Source: Oscillospiraceae bacterium
Lineage (GTDB): Bacteria > Bacillota > Clostridia > Oscillospirales > Oscillospiraceae
Assembly: GCA_902795345.1 (NCBI GenBank)
Contig: CADBKO010000007.1
Span: 42,096 to 106,095, forward strand
Length of the DNA stretch: 64,000 nt
Direction: 5' to 3'
The notes below the pieces were generated by a model. It worked only from the letters and a program-made list of their open reading frames with translations, had not been told where the DNA came from and did not search any database. The position numbers and the translations under genes are program-made. How positions within the stretch are numbered: position 1 is the stretch's first letter; every line of letters starts with the position of its first letter. Below, in pieces: positions 24,036 through 35,156 of the stretch.

Positions 24036-25349
24036 ATGAGCATATTGAAGATCACCGGCGGCAGAAGCCTCAGCGGCAGCCTTCGGGTGCAGGGCGCGAA
24101 GAACAGCGCCCTGCCGCTGCTGGCCTCCTCCGTGCTGACGGAGGGGCTGAGCGTTTTCCGCAACTGCCCCCGTCTCACCGACGTGGAAGCCACGGTGCGC
24201 ATCCTGCGCCATGTGGGCTGCCGGGTCTACGAGGAAGGGGACGTCCTGTATGTAGACGCCTCCGGCCCCATCCTCCCGGAGGTCCCCGACGAAATGATGC
24301 GGCAGATGCGCTCCAGCGTCATCTTCCTGGGAGCCCTGCTGAGCCGCTGCGGGGAGGCCTGCCTCTCCCTGCCGGGAGGCTGCGAGCTGGGGCCCAGACC
24401 GGTGGACCTGCATGTGATGGCCCTCCGCGCCCTGGGAGCGGAGATCACCGAGGCCGGGGGCAGGCTCTGCTGCCGCTGCCCGCGGCTGAAGGGCGGGCAT
24501 ATCGCCCTGCCCACCCCCAGCGTGGGGGCCACGGAGAACGCCATGCTGGCCGCCGTCCGCGCCGAGGGAAGCACGGTCATCACCGGCGCGGCCCGGGAAC
24601 CGGAGATCCTGGACCTCCAGGACCATCTCCGCGCCTGCGGGGCCCTGGTGGCCGGGGCGGGGAGCGGCGTCATCCGCATCCGGGGCACGAAAAAGCTGCG
24701 GGGCGGGGAGAAGCGCATCATGCCGGACCGGATCGCCGCCGCCACTTATCTGGCAGCCTGCGCCGCCGCCGGGGGAAGGGTGCGCCTCTACGACGCCTGC
24801 CCCCGGGATATGGACCCCGTCCTCCAAGCCCTGCGGCGTATGGGCTGCCGGATCGAAACGGGGGAAAACCTGATCGTGCTGGAACGCCGGGGGACACTCC
24901 GCAGCCCCGGCCCCATCATCACCCGGCCCCATCCCGGCTTCCCCACTGACGCCCAGCCGCCCCTCATGGCGGCTTCTCTGAAGGCGGAGGGGACCACGGT
25001 GATGATCGAGACCATTTTCGAGAGCCGCTACCGCCACGTGCCCGCCCTCCAAAGCATGGGAGCGGACATCCGCACGGCGGGGAAAACGGCGGTGATCCGG
25101 GGCGTGGAAAAGCTGCACGGCGCCTCCGTCCGGGCCTCCGACCTGCGGGGCGGCGCGGCCCTGGCCGTGGCGGCCCTGTCGGCGGAAGGGGAGACCCTCC
25201 TGGGGGGCATGGAGCATGTGCTCCGGGGTTATGAGGATATGGCGGGGGCGTTGACCGCCCTGGGCGGGGAGGCGCGCCTCCTGGAGGATGGAATAGTGCG
25301 GGGGAAGGACCCCCGTCCCGGATACGGAAGGGATGCAGAGGATGGATAA
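24036..25349 (+). CDS. murA: UDP-GlcNAc 1-carboxyvinyltransferase MurA
   Basis: A 437-residue EPSP-synthase-fold enzyme that catalyses the first committed peptidoglycan step (PEP onto UDP-GlcNAc). QGAKNSALP carries the Lys-Asn pair and LPGGCELGPRPVDLH carries the catalytic, fosfomycin-targeted Cys. The C-terminal EDMAGALTALGGEARL is standard. A 60-bp gap precedes it but no convincing promoter is visible. Its 3' end overlaps ftsQ by a few bases. A second murA copy is common in Firmicutes but cannot be seen here. Confidence 0.95.
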   Translation: MSILKITGGRSLSGSLRVQGAKNSALPLLASSVLTEGLSVFRNCPRLTDVEATVRILRHVGCRVYEEGDVLYVDASGPILPEVPDEMMRQMRSSVIFLGALLSRCGEACLSLPGGCELGPRPVDLHVMALRALGAEITEAGGRLCCRCPRLKGGHIALPTPSVGATENAMLAAVRAEGSTVITGAAREPEILDLQDHLRACGALVAGAGSGVIRIRGTKKLRGGEKRIMPDRIAAATYLAACAAAGGRVRLYDACPRDMDPVLQALRRMGCRIETGENLIVLERRGTLRSPGPIITRPHPGFPTDAQPPLMAASLKAEGTTVMIETIFESRYRHVPALQSMGADIRTAGKTAVIRGVEKLHGASVRASDLRGGAALAVAALSAEGETLLGGMEHVLRGYEDMAGALTALGGEARLLEDGIVRGKDPRPGYGRDAEDG

Positions 25350-26103
25350 GGCACTGGAAAGGCGCAGCCGCGCGCGGCAGCGGAAGATGCGAAACGAGAG
25401 CAGGATGCGGACGATCCGCTACCTGCTGGCCGCCGTCGCCATTTTACTGGCAGTGAACATTTTCTTTGAAATTTCCGATATACAGGTTGAGGGAAATGTG
25501 ATATACTCATCGGGAGAGATCACCGAAGCATCCGGGCTCCGCCCCGGCGACAGCGGGCTGCTGACCCTTCGGGCCCTTGCCTCCCGGCGCATCCGTTCCA
25601 ATCTGCCGGGCATTTCCGCCGCCCGCATTTCCCTGGTGGTGCCGGACCGCCTGGTGATCACCGTGAAAGAGACCTCCGCGGTAGCTATATTGAAAACAGA
25701 GAGCGGCAGGGTGCTGCTGAGCCAGGACTGCCAGGCCGTCAGCGGCTTCCGGGGCGACGAAAGCGAGCTGTTGCAGATCCGGGGCATCACTCCCCTGGAG
25801 ACCGAAGTGGGCCAGACCCTTCGGGTGGGGGAAGCCGAGAGCACCAAGCTCAGCTACCTGCGGGAGATGCTGACCCTGCTCAGCGAGAAAGATCTGCGCC
25901 TGGACGTGCAGGACCTGGATTTCAGCAACGTCAGCGATCTGCATTTCACGTATCTGGACCGGTTCACCGTGCGCATGGGCAGGCAGGAAAAGCTGGAACA
26001 GAAGCTGGACCTGATGAAGCGGATCGTAGAGAATCTGGGCGCGGGCGACCGGGGCACCCTGGATATGTCCACGCCGCAGGAGGGGCACTACTTCCCGGGC
26101 TGA
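25342..26103 (+). CDS. ftsQ: Cell division protein FtsQ/DivIB
   Basis: A 253-residue bitopic protein: basic cytoplasmic N-terminus (ALERRSRARQRKMR), one membrane helix (about 26-43), then a POTRA domain beginning ISDIQVEGNVIYSSGEI and a beta domain. ATG 25342 is preferred over ATG 25333 because GGAAGGG lies 8 nt before it, whereas it directly abuts the first ATG. The gene overlaps the end of murA by 8 bp. FtsQ/DivIB bridges FtsL-DivIC to the septal synthases. Confidence 0.87.
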   Translation: MDKALERRSRARQRKMRNESRMRTIRYLLAAVAILLAVNIFFEISDIQVEGNVIYSSGEITEASGLRPGDSGLLTLRALASRRIRSNLPGISAARISLVVPDRLVITVKETSAVAILKTESGRVLLSQDCQAVSGFRGDESELLQIRGITPLETEVGQTLRVGEAESTKLSYLREMLTLLSEKDLRLDVQDLDFSNVSDLHFTYLDRFTVRMGRQEKLEQKLDLMKRIVENLGAGDRGTLDMSTPQEGHYFPG

Positions 26104-26131
26104 GAAGTCCGGCGGTATGGGGGAGCGAACA

Positions 26132-27196
<1,065 letters not shown>

Positions 27197-27210
27197 TAAA
27201 GGAAATGGCT

Positions 27211-27255
27211 CCGGCGGGCATTTTTTCACGGAAAATGCCCGCCGGTTTTCTTTTT
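27211..27255 (+). terminator. Intrinsic terminator between the two ftsZ genes
   Basis: Stem CCGGCGGGCATTTT / AAAATGCCCGCCGG (27211-27245), 7-nt loop, then TTTTCTTTTT. One of the strongest terminators in the window; it ends the dcw operon after the first ftsZ. Confidence 0.93.
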
Positions 27256-27260
27256 GCCTA

Positions 27261-27289
27261 TTGACCTGTGGAAATCTTTGATATAAAAT
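27261..27289 (+). promoter_or_regulatory. SigA-type promoter of the second ftsZ
   Basis: TTGACC (27261-27266), 17-bp spacer, TAAAAT (27284-27289), 6 bp after the terminator tail and 58 bp before the start codon. Confidence 0.82.
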
Positions 27290-27347
27290 CACTATTACTG
27301 ATAAACTAAAACGCAAAGTGTAAATATGTGTACGGGAGGAATAAACC

Positions 27348-28418
27348 ATGGCTTATGATTTCGAGACCGGTCCCGACAATGTGGTGAATATAAAGGTCGT
27401 CGGCGTCGGCGGCGCCGGAAACAACGTGGTCAACCATATGGTGGAGGAGAATGTCCAGGGCGTTGAATTCATCGCCATCAATACGGACAAGCAGGTGCTG
27501 GGCGCCTCCCGGGCGGACATCAAGCTCCAGATCGGTGAGAAGCTGACCCACGGCCAGGGCGCCGGCAGCGATCCCGAGGTGGGCAAGCGCAGCGCCGAGG
27601 AGGACCGCAACAACATCACCAAGGCCTTTGAGGACACGGATATGGTGTTCATCACCGCCGGCATGGGCGGCGGCACCGGCACCGGCGCGGCCCCCGTGGT
27701 GGCCGACATCGCCAAGGAACAGGGCATCCTGACCGTGGGCGTGGTGACCAAGCCCTTCGGCTTCGAGGGCCGCAAGCGCATGCTCCAGGCCGAGGCGGGC
27801 ATCGGCGAGCTCATCGGCAAGGTGGACTCCCTGCTCATCATCCCCAATGACCGGCTGAAATATGCCTCCGATCAGAAGATCACCATGCTCAATGCCTTCC
27901 GCATCGCCGACCAGGTGCTGCTGGAGGCTGTCACCAGCATCTCCGATCTCATCAAGCAGACCGGCTTCATCAACCTGGACTTTGCCGACGTGACCACCGT
28001 CATGAAGGACGCGGGCAAGGCCCACATGGGCGTGGGCAAGGCCTCCGGCAAGAACAAGGCGGAGGATGCGGCGAAGATGGCCGTTTCCAGCCCCCTGATG
28101 GAGACCTCCATCAACGGCGCAAAGGGCATCCTGGTCAGCATCGTGGGCTCCCCCGACATGGGCCTGGAGGAAGTGGAGGTCGCCTGCGGCCTGGTGGAAT
28201 CCGCCGCGCACCCCGACGCCAACATCATCTTCGGCGCCTCCTTCGACGAGACCATGGAGGACGAGATCCGGGTCATCGTCATCGCCACCTGCTTCGACGG
28301 CGAGGGCGCGGGCCAGATCCCCAAGGCGGAAAAGCCCGCCGAGCCCAAGCCCCAGGCTCCCGCTGCCCCGGCCAAGCCCAAGGATGATTTTGACGACATC
28401 CTCAAGATTTTCAACTGA
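27348..28418 (+). CDS. ftsZ: FtsZ paralogue 2 (own promoter)
   Basis: A 356-residue FtsZ with VVGVGGAGNNVVNHM, G-box GGGTGTGA, T7 loop NLDFADVTT, an Ala/Pro/Lys linker (AEPKPQAPAAPAKPK) and the C-terminal peptide DDFDDILKIFN. It looks like the canonical clostridial FtsZ. The ATG at 27348 follows GGGAGGAATAAACC. It is monocistronic: a promoter lies upstream and a terminator downstream. The tandem arrangement with the first ftsZ suggests duplication followed by regulatory separation. Confidence 0.95.
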   Translation: MAYDFETGPDNVVNIKVVGVGGAGNNVVNHMVEENVQGVEFIAINTDKQVLGASRADIKLQIGEKLTHGQGAGSDPEVGKRSAEEDRNNITKAFEDTDMVFITAGMGGGTGTGAAPVVADIAKEQGILTVGVVTKPFGFEGRKRMLQAEAGIGELIGKVDSLLIIPNDRLKYASDQKITMLNAFRIADQVLLEAVTSISDLIKQTGFINLDFADVTTVMKDAGKAHMGVGKASGKNKAEDAAKMAVSSPLMETSINGAKGILVSIVGSPDMGLEEVEVACGLVESAAHPDANIIFGASFDETMEDEIRVIVIATCFDGEGAGQIPKAEKPAEPKPQAPAAPAKPKDDFDDILKIFN

Positions 28419-28433
28419 GGCTGAGCAAACTTC

Positions 28434-28459
28434 AAAAGGCGCCCGCCAGGGCGCCTTTT
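28434..28459 (+). terminator. Terminator after the second ftsZ
   Basis: Stem AAAAGGCGCCC / GGGCGCCTTTT with a GCCA loop, then CTGC; the T-run forms part of the stem. Confidence 0.85.
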
Positions 28460-28483
28460 CTGCAATATACTGGAGGTTACGAT

Positions 28484-29329
28484 TTGGAATCCGAGCTTGT
28501 GTTTCCCGGCGGGCTCATCACGGCGATGACGGTGCTTTTCGCCGTCTGCATCCTGCTGCCCACCATGTATTACGTCTGGTACGTTTACCGCAAACGCTTC
28601 AATCATATCGCGCTGCTGGGCGGCCTGGCCGCCTTCTTCCTCTTCGGTTTCCTGCTGGCGGAAAATCTGCTGCGCCTGCTGGGTCCGGCTGCCGGAGCTG
28701 GGAAGTGGACCTATGCCCTCCTGCGGGGCTTCTGCCTCGCCCTCTGCGACGTGGGGGCCTATGCCCTGGGCCTCTGGTTCCTCAAGAAGCAGCATTCCAC
28801 CATCCGGGTGCCCATCAGCTTCGGCCTGGGCTACCGGCTCTTTGAGATGCTCTATCTGGGGGCGCTGAACGTCCTGCTGCGCCTCACCTCCGCCATGACC
28901 GTCAACCGGGACGGGCTCCAGTCGCTGCTGGACACGGTGACGGAGGAGCAGGCCCCGGCCCTGCGGCTCCAGCTGATGAACCTGGCGGAGACCAGCCCGG
29001 GGATATTCTGGATGAGCACCGTGGACTATATCTGCCGCTTCGTGCTGACCGTGGCCCTGGTGCGCCTTGTCTGGTATGCCTTCGAGGGCGGGAGGGAACC
29101 GGCGGACAAGCGGCTGATCGGCGTAGCCTTCCTGATCGACTTCCTCTGCGAGCTGATGCTGGCCCTCCACGCGGCGGGGGCTTCCTACCATGTCTGCGCC
29201 GCGATCTACTATGTGCTGACGGCGGGGACGATCTGCCTCGCCTACTATGTTTCCCACCGGCGGGACGACCCGCAGCAGCTCACCGCGGACCATCTCTCGG
29301 GCCGGAATATCCGCAAGAGGAAGTATTGA
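28484..29329 (+). CDS. Polytopic membrane protein, YhfC-like
   Basis: A 281-residue protein with about seven hydrophobic helices. The segment FGLGYRLFEMLYLG resembles the glycine/Glu region of the YhfC family of putative glutamic intramembrane proteases, but the neighbouring His of that motif is missing. The assignment is tentative. The TTG start at 28484 has GGAGG 7 nt upstream. The C-terminus is hydrophilic and basic (SGRNIRKRKY). It ends directly before trmO (stop TGA, ATG with no gap), so the two are cotranscribed. Confidence 0.55.
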   Translation: MESELVFPGGLITAMTVLFAVCILLPTMYYVWYVYRKRFNHIALLGGLAAFFLFGFLLAENLLRLLGPAAGAGKWTYALLRGFCLALCDVGAYALGLWFLKKQHSTIRVPISFGLGYRLFEMLYLGALNVLLRLTSAMTVNRDGLQSLLDTVTEEQAPALRLQLMNLAETSPGIFWMSTVDYICRFVLTVALVRLVWYAFEGGREPADKRLIGVAFLIDFLCELMLALHAAGASYHVCAAIYYVLTAGTICLAYYVSHRRDDPQQLTADHLSGRNIRKRKY

Positions 29330-31484
<2,155 letters not shown>

Positions 31485-31497
31485 GGGGGAAAGCCCC

Positions 31498-32244
31498 ATG
31501 TTTTTGGAAGGATCGACCCTGGAAGTCCGCCTGGGCAGGGAGGAACTGCGCCTGAGCCTCCTGGGGAAGAAGGGGGAAAGGCTGCTGACTTCGGCGGCGG
31601 CCTGGGAGCCCCATGAGATCGACGGAGTGGAGACCTATACCCTGCTGATGATCTGGCCCGGCATCCGGGCCCTGTGGCGGGATCTTTCCGCGGCATACCG
31701 GCAGGAATTCGGCTCCGCCCTGGAGGAGACGGAGAAATTCATCGTCCGGGGCATGGGGGGCGGCTATATGCCCTTCGACCCCCGGCTCAGCATGCTCACC
31801 GCCTATCGGGGCGCCTGGGACCCCTGTCCCGAGGCGGCGGCGGAGCTGGGGGATGCTCTGGGGCGGGCGGTGCCCGCCGCGGGCGCTGCGGCCCATCTGT
31901 GGCAAGCGGTTCGGGACGGGGAAGCGTATCTCCCCTATGTGGACTTTGTCACCACCCTGCCGGGCTACGTCCACTGGCGGCTCACGGGCCGCCGGGTGGT
32001 GGATAGGGCTGCTGCGGCAGGCATCTTCCCCCTGGACGGGGAAGGGCAATTTGACAGGGCGCTGCTGCGCCGCTTCGACGAGCTGGCCTCGGGCAGGCTG
32101 CACAAGCCCCTGGGAGAGCTGCTGCCGGAGGTGCTTCCCGCCGGCTGCGCGGCGGGGAGCCTTATGCGGGAGTCCCTTCGGATGCTGGACCCCTCCGGCG
32201 ACCTGCGGGAGGGCATCCCCTTCCTGACGCCGGAGGAAGAATAG
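31498..32244 (+). CDS. Truncated FGGY-type sugar kinase (N-terminal half only)
   Basis: A 248-residue protein that matches the N-terminal and substrate-binding half of clostridial FGGY carbohydrate kinases: a degenerate start (EGSTLEVRLG in place of ELGSTRIKAV), GGGYMPFDP, AAHLWQAVRDGEAYLPYVDF, TTLPGYVHWRLTGRR, GIFPLDGEGQFDR, ELLPEVLPAG and LLDPSGDLREGIPFL. It stops where complete members continue into the ATP-binding half. The reading frame is intact and has GGGGGAAAG upstream. It may be a decaying kinase or a stand-alone sugar-binding domain. It lies 13 bp after the GH51 gene. Confidence 0.65.
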   Translation: MFLEGSTLEVRLGREELRLSLLGKKGERLLTSAAAWEPHEIDGVETYTLLMIWPGIRALWRDLSAAYRQEFGSALEETEKFIVRGMGGGYMPFDPRLSMLTAYRGAWDPCPEAAAELGDALGRAVPAAGAAAHLWQAVRDGEAYLPYVDFVTTLPGYVHWRLTGRRVVDRAAAAGIFPLDGEGQFDRALLRRFDELASGRLHKPLGELLPEVLPAGCAAGSLMRESLRMLDPSGDLREGIPFLTPEEE

Positions 32245-32254
32245 AGAGGTGCAT

Positions 32255-32590
32255 ATGAATACGGAGCCTGCACAGCGGGGTCCCGACGAGCTGATGTATG
32301 AGCTGCTGGCCTATCAGAAGAAGCAGCTCCGCCATACCCGCCTGGCGACCTTCCTCAGCATCCTGCTGGTGCTGATGGTGCTGGGGGTCCTGGCGGCCCT
32401 GGTGCTTCTGGTGCCCCGGGCGCTGCATTCCCTGGCGGAGATGGACCGGCTGGCCGCTTCGGCCCAGGAACTGATCGACAATGCAAACACCATGGTGGCG
32501 GACAATACCGACGCCATCACCGAGACCATCCGCGACCTGAACGACGCCATAAAACCTCTTGCGGAGCTGGCGAGGAAGCTGGGCGGATAA
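32255..32590 (+). CDS. Small single-pass membrane protein
   Basis: A 111-residue protein of unknown function: a cytoplasmic N-terminus with ELMYELLAYQKKQLRHTR, one strong helix (about 33-57, LSILLVLMVLGVLAALVLLVP) and an amphipathic, coiled-coil-like C-terminus (ASAQELIDNANTMVADNTDAITETIRDLNDAI). ATG 32255 follows GAGAGG; a GTG six bases upstream is less likely. The gene closes the trmO-GH51 transcript; a terminator follows 4 bp later. I do not recognise the family. Confidence 0.65.
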   Translation: MNTEPAQRGPDELMYELLAYQKKQLRHTRLATFLSILLVLMVLGVLAALVLLVPRALHSLAEMDRLAASAQELIDNANTMVADNTDAITETIRDLNDAIKPLAELARKLGG

Positions 32591-32594
32591 AATG

Positions 32595-32623
32595 TGGGCC
32601 CGCTGCATTTTGCAGCGGGCCCA
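32595..32623. terminator. Terminator
   Basis: Perfect 13-bp stem TGGGCCCGCTGCA / TGCAGCGGGCCCA with a TTT loop, followed by ATGTCTGACTTTTG. Confidence 0.8.
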
Positions 32624-32654
32624 ATGTCTGACTTTTGAAAAGCGTTCCAAATTG

Positions 32655-32786
32655 GCCCCCTCACCGAGGGGGCTGTCAGCGAAGCTGACTGGGGGAGTCG
32701 GACCGGCGAATCGGCGTCTGCTGTCAAGTACCCTGACTCCCTCCGTCTCCGGCTTTCGCCGGAGCCACCTCCCTCAAGGAGGGAGG
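32655..32786. repeat. Family B composite palindromic repeat, copy 4
   Basis: Begins with the palindrome GCCCCCTCACCGAGGGGGC, then TGTCAGCGAAGCTGACTGGG, a unique middle, TGACTCCCTCCGTCTCCGG with the stem CTCCGGCTTTCGCCGGAG, and ends with CCTCCCTCAAGGAGGGAGG. Confidence 0.8.
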
Positions 32787-32802
32787 CTGACACGCTCTGC
32801 TA

Positions 32803-33561
32803 TTATATAACGTATGCGCACCCCGGGTCCAGCTCGCCGGGGAGGGGGTCCACAAACTGGCCCCTTGCCCGGAATACGTCCAGCTCCCCGCCGGGCTGCC
32901 CGAAGCCCCGGCCCACGGTCTCCATGGCTTTCAGGTCGATAAGCTGGCAGCGGCTGGAGCAGGCGATCTCCGGGGGCGTCACCCGGTCCATGTTGTCCTC
33001 CGTGAAGCCGAAAAGCACCATGCCGGGGCGGATGCGCAGATAATAGGCGGGCTCCGTCTTGTCCACATAGTTCTTCATGGCGATCTCATAGGGGCTGTCC
33101 GGAGCCCCCATCTTTTGCAGGAGGCGGATGCGGTAATACCGTTCCGTCACATAGACGTGGACGATACTGAAGCCCCAGTCGTAGTCCCAGCGGACGGCCT
33201 TGCCCTTGAGGTCGTCGGTGTAGCCGTGGCGCTTTTCGGGGAGGGGCTTTCCCGGCGCTTTGATGGCCCCGGTGAGGATCTCTGTGTCGATATACGTGGG
33301 CCGCTTGGGGTTCAGGCCCTGGCGGCAGGTCACCAGGGTCACAAGGCCCTCCGCGCCGTCCAGCACCAGGGTGCGGTTCACCCGGGGTTCCTTTTCCTGG
33401 TCGAAGGTGAGGAAGCGCACTTCCCCCAGGTCCATGGTTTTCGCGGGGTATTCCCGCCCCTCCCAGCGGATCAGTTCACCGGAAACCAGCTCCAGGGAAT
33501 GATCTCGCCCGTCGTCCATGATAAGGGTCAGGGAGATCGGATATGCTTCCAAAGCATTCAT
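32803..33561 (-). CDS. Unassigned protein, MoaF-like lipocalin fold possible
   Basis: A 252-residue cytoplasmic protein, rich in beta-strand patterns. A middle segment, DDLKGKAVRWDYDWGFSIVHVYVTERYY, recalls MoaF-type proteins (molybdenum cofactor biosynthesis F, a two-barrel lipocalin-like family), but I cannot confirm this by eye. No signal peptide, no metal motif. It is divergent from thioredoxin, with its own promoter. The start at 33561 has a CGGAGGATG context. Function unknown. Confidence 0.6.
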   Translation of the reverse strand: MNALEAYPISLTLIMDDGRDHSLELVSGELIRWEGREYPAKTMDLGEVRFLTFDQEKEPRVNRTLVLDGAEGLVTLVTCRQGLNPKRPTYIDTEILTGAIKAPGKPLPEKRHGYTDDLKGKAVRWDYDWGFSIVHVYVTERYYRIRLLQKMGAPDSPYEIAMKNYVDKTEPAYYLRIRPGMVLFGFTEDNMDRVTPPEIACSSRCQLIDLKAMETVGRGFGQPGGELDVFRARGQFVDPLPGELDPGCAYVI

Positions 33562-33598
33562 GACGCATCCTCCGTTGCAGACGTTCGCTTTTTACAGA

Positions 33599-33628
33599 AT
33601 TTTAACACAAATGCCCGCCTTCTGTCAG
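33599..33628 (-). promoter_or_regulatory. Promoter of the MoaF-like gene
   Basis: Minus strand CTGACA (33623-33628), 18-bp spacer, TAAAAT (33599-33604), 38 bp from the start codon. Confidence 0.55.
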
Positions 33629-33648
33629 CCCCCGGGCCGGAAAAAATC

Positions 33649-33677
33649 TTGTCAAGGTCCCCGGCTTCGTGTAGAAT
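33649..33677 (+). promoter_or_regulatory. Promoter of the thioredoxin operon
   Basis: TTGTCA (33649-33654), 17-bp spacer, TAGAAT (33672-33677), 41 bp upstream of the start. Confidence 0.7.
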
Positions 33678-33718
33678 GAGAGCGGATGAACATACTATCC
33701 GCAAAGGAGGATGCAGAT

Positions 33719-34036
33719 ATGAAACCGATAGAACTGACCGCCGCCACTTTTGAAAATGAGACCGCCTCCGGCGTCACGGTGGTGGATTTCTGGGCCAGCT
33801 GGTGCGGCCCCTGCCGCATGCTGAGCCCCATCGTGGAGGAGCTGGCAGGGGAGATGACGGACGTCCGCTTCGCTAAGGTGAATGTGGACGAGGAACCCGC
33901 CCTGGCCAATGCTTTCAAGGTGAGCGCCATCCCCACCCTGATCTTCATGAAGGACGGGCAGGCCGTGGGGCAGACCGTGGGCGTCCGGGGCAAGGAGGAC
34001 CTGCGGGCCGTCATCGAAAAGGTGAAGCAGGCGTGA
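33719..34036 (+). CDS. trxA: Thioredoxin
   Basis: A 105-residue thioredoxin with the active site FWASWCGPCRML (Cys29 and Cys32), the cis-Pro loop SAIPTLIFMKDG and the usual C-terminal helix. ATG 33719 follows AAAGGAGG; ATG 33686 is farther from any such site. Its stop overlaps the GTG of the next gene, a mini ferredoxin-thioredoxin reductase, which suggests that this thioredoxin is reduced by ferredoxin rather than by an NADPH-dependent TrxB. Confidence 0.95.
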   Translation: MKPIELTAATFENETASGVTVVDFWASWCGPCRMLSPIVEELAGEMTDVRFAKVNVDEEPALANAFKVSAIPTLIFMKDGQAVGQTVGVRGKEDLRAVIEKVKQA

Positions 34037-34233
34037 GCATCAAGGTCAATCCCAACAAGGAGATCGCCGATCTCGTGAAGCAGGGCCTGAAGGAGACGGG
34101 GGACTACTGCCCCTGCCGCCGGGAGCGCACCGAGGACACCAAGTGCATGTGCAAGGAGTTCCGGGAGCAGATCGCGGACCCGGATTTCGAGGGCTTCTGC
34201 CACTGCCAGCTGTACTACAAATCGAAAGACTGA
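34033..34233 (+). CDS. Ferredoxin-thioredoxin reductase catalytic-chain-like protein
   Basis: A 66-residue protein with three Cys-x-Cys motifs: C26-P-C28, C38-M-C40 and C56-H-C58. This is the pattern of the FTR catalytic chain, in which four Cys hold a 4Fe-4S cluster and two form the redox-active disulfide; all six are present. It is much shorter than plant or cyanobacterial FTR catalytic chains (about 115 residues), lacking the N-terminal helical part. It starts at GTG 34033, overlapping the thioredoxin stop. Likely role: passing electrons from ferredoxin to the adjacent thioredoxin. Confidence 0.82.
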   Translation: MSIKVNPNKEIADLVKQGLKETGDYCPCRRERTEDTKCMCKEFREQIADPDFEGFCHCQLYYKSKD

Positions 34234-34245
34234 AAAATGACGCCG

Positions 34246-34274
34246 TCCCCGCCGTACGAAATGTGCGGCGGGGA
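34246..34274. terminator. Bidirectional terminator
   Basis: Stem TCCCCGCCG / CGGCGGGGA, 11-nt loop, followed by TGTGTTTGTT on the plus strand, between the convergent thioredoxin operon and XRE pair 1. Confidence 0.7.
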
Positions 34275-34283
34275 TGTGTTTGT

Positions 34284-35156
34284 TCACAGCAGGTCCGCAT
34301 CCAGATATAAATCGCGGGGTGTGCGCGGCTCGCCCTTGTAAAGCGGGGGCCGCCAGCTCCAGTCGCCTCCGGTAACGACCATCTCCGGCTCCCGGTTCGG
34401 GTCAAAGAACAGCTTTGCCACCGTCAGGAGCGCCAGCAGGGCGGGATCGGGAAAAAGAAAGCAGATTTCCGTTTCCCTCCCGTCCACCGTGCATTTCTCG
34501 AAATACAGAAGGTTCAGGCGGGTAAGCAGGGGAATGCTCTTTTCCGGATTCTCCAGCCCCAGCATCCGTACCAGCGCATCCCGCGCCAGGATCCCGTTGC
34601 AGGGCATGGAGAGGACCTTTTTCGCCGCCCGCAGGGTCTCGCCGTCCTCCAGAGCCTCCCAAAGGGTCCGGTATCTCTCCGGATTCGCAAACAAGGTCTC
34701 CCAGCCCTCCTCCGGCTCCCGGAAGATGAAAGAGGCGGGACTGCCCGGATGATTGCGGAAGAAGGAAAGGTCGTTTTTTCCGAGCCGGGCATAGCGCACA
34801 TGCTCCGGCGTTCCCCGGCCAGAGGATATTTCCTCATCCACCATCCCGATGCTCAGCTCCAGCTGACGCCGGTGCAGCAGGAGCATCGCCTCGGTGCGCT
34901 CCGCTTCTGTTTTGGGCCGGAGCCAGGAGATGAGGGATCCCTCCATCTCCCCGTCGGTGGGCGTCCGGTCAAAGAGAGCGTCCAGGCTGACCCCCAGGGC
35001 GTCCGCCAGGGTCGGAAGCAGCATAGCGTCCGGGGCGCTCTCCCCCCGTTCCCATTTGCTCACGGTCTGGGACACCACGCCCAGCCTTTCCCCCAGAGCC
35101 TCCTGACTGAGGCCCGCTGCTGTGCGGGCAGCGCGAAGGTTCTCGCCCAGCTTCAT
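34284..35156 (-). CDS. XRE regulator, pair 1, downstream (type I) member
   Basis: A 290-residue regulator. Residues 1-65 form a Cro/C1-type HTH (MKLGENLRAARTAAGLSQ, recognition helix VVSQTVSKWERGES, then LPTLADALGVSLDALF). The rest is an alpha/beta region (FIFREPEEGWETLF) and a winged-helix-like end (ARDALVRMLGLENPEK, then LLYFEKCTVDGRETEI). It shares this plan with the type I proteins at 36359 and 38586. Its ATG overlaps the stop of the type II gene by 4 nt, so the pair is coupled. No ligand or target is known; the promoter lies upstream of the type II gene. Confidence 0.85.
   Translation of the reverse strand: MKLGENLRAARTAAGLSQEALGERLGVVSQTVSKWERGESAPDAMLLPTLADALGVSLDALFDRTPTDGEMEGSLISWLRPKTEAERTEAMLLLHRRQLELSIGMVDEEISSGRGTPEHVRYARLGKNDLSFFRNHPGSPASFIFREPEEGWETLFANPERYRTLWEALEDGETLRAAKKVLSMPCNGILARDALVRMLGLENPEKSIPLLTRLNLLYFEKCTVDGRETEICFLFPDPALLALLTVAKLFFDPNREPEMVVTGGDWSWRPPLYKGEPRTPRDLYLDADLL

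Noticed and set aside
28484..29329. Firm assignment as a YhfC intramembrane protease
   Set aside because: The His of the family motif is missing and the resemblance rests on one helix.
32803..33561. Firm assignment of this protein as MoaF
   Set aside because: Only one segment recalls MoaF and no molybdenum-cofactor genes are nearby; left as a possibility.
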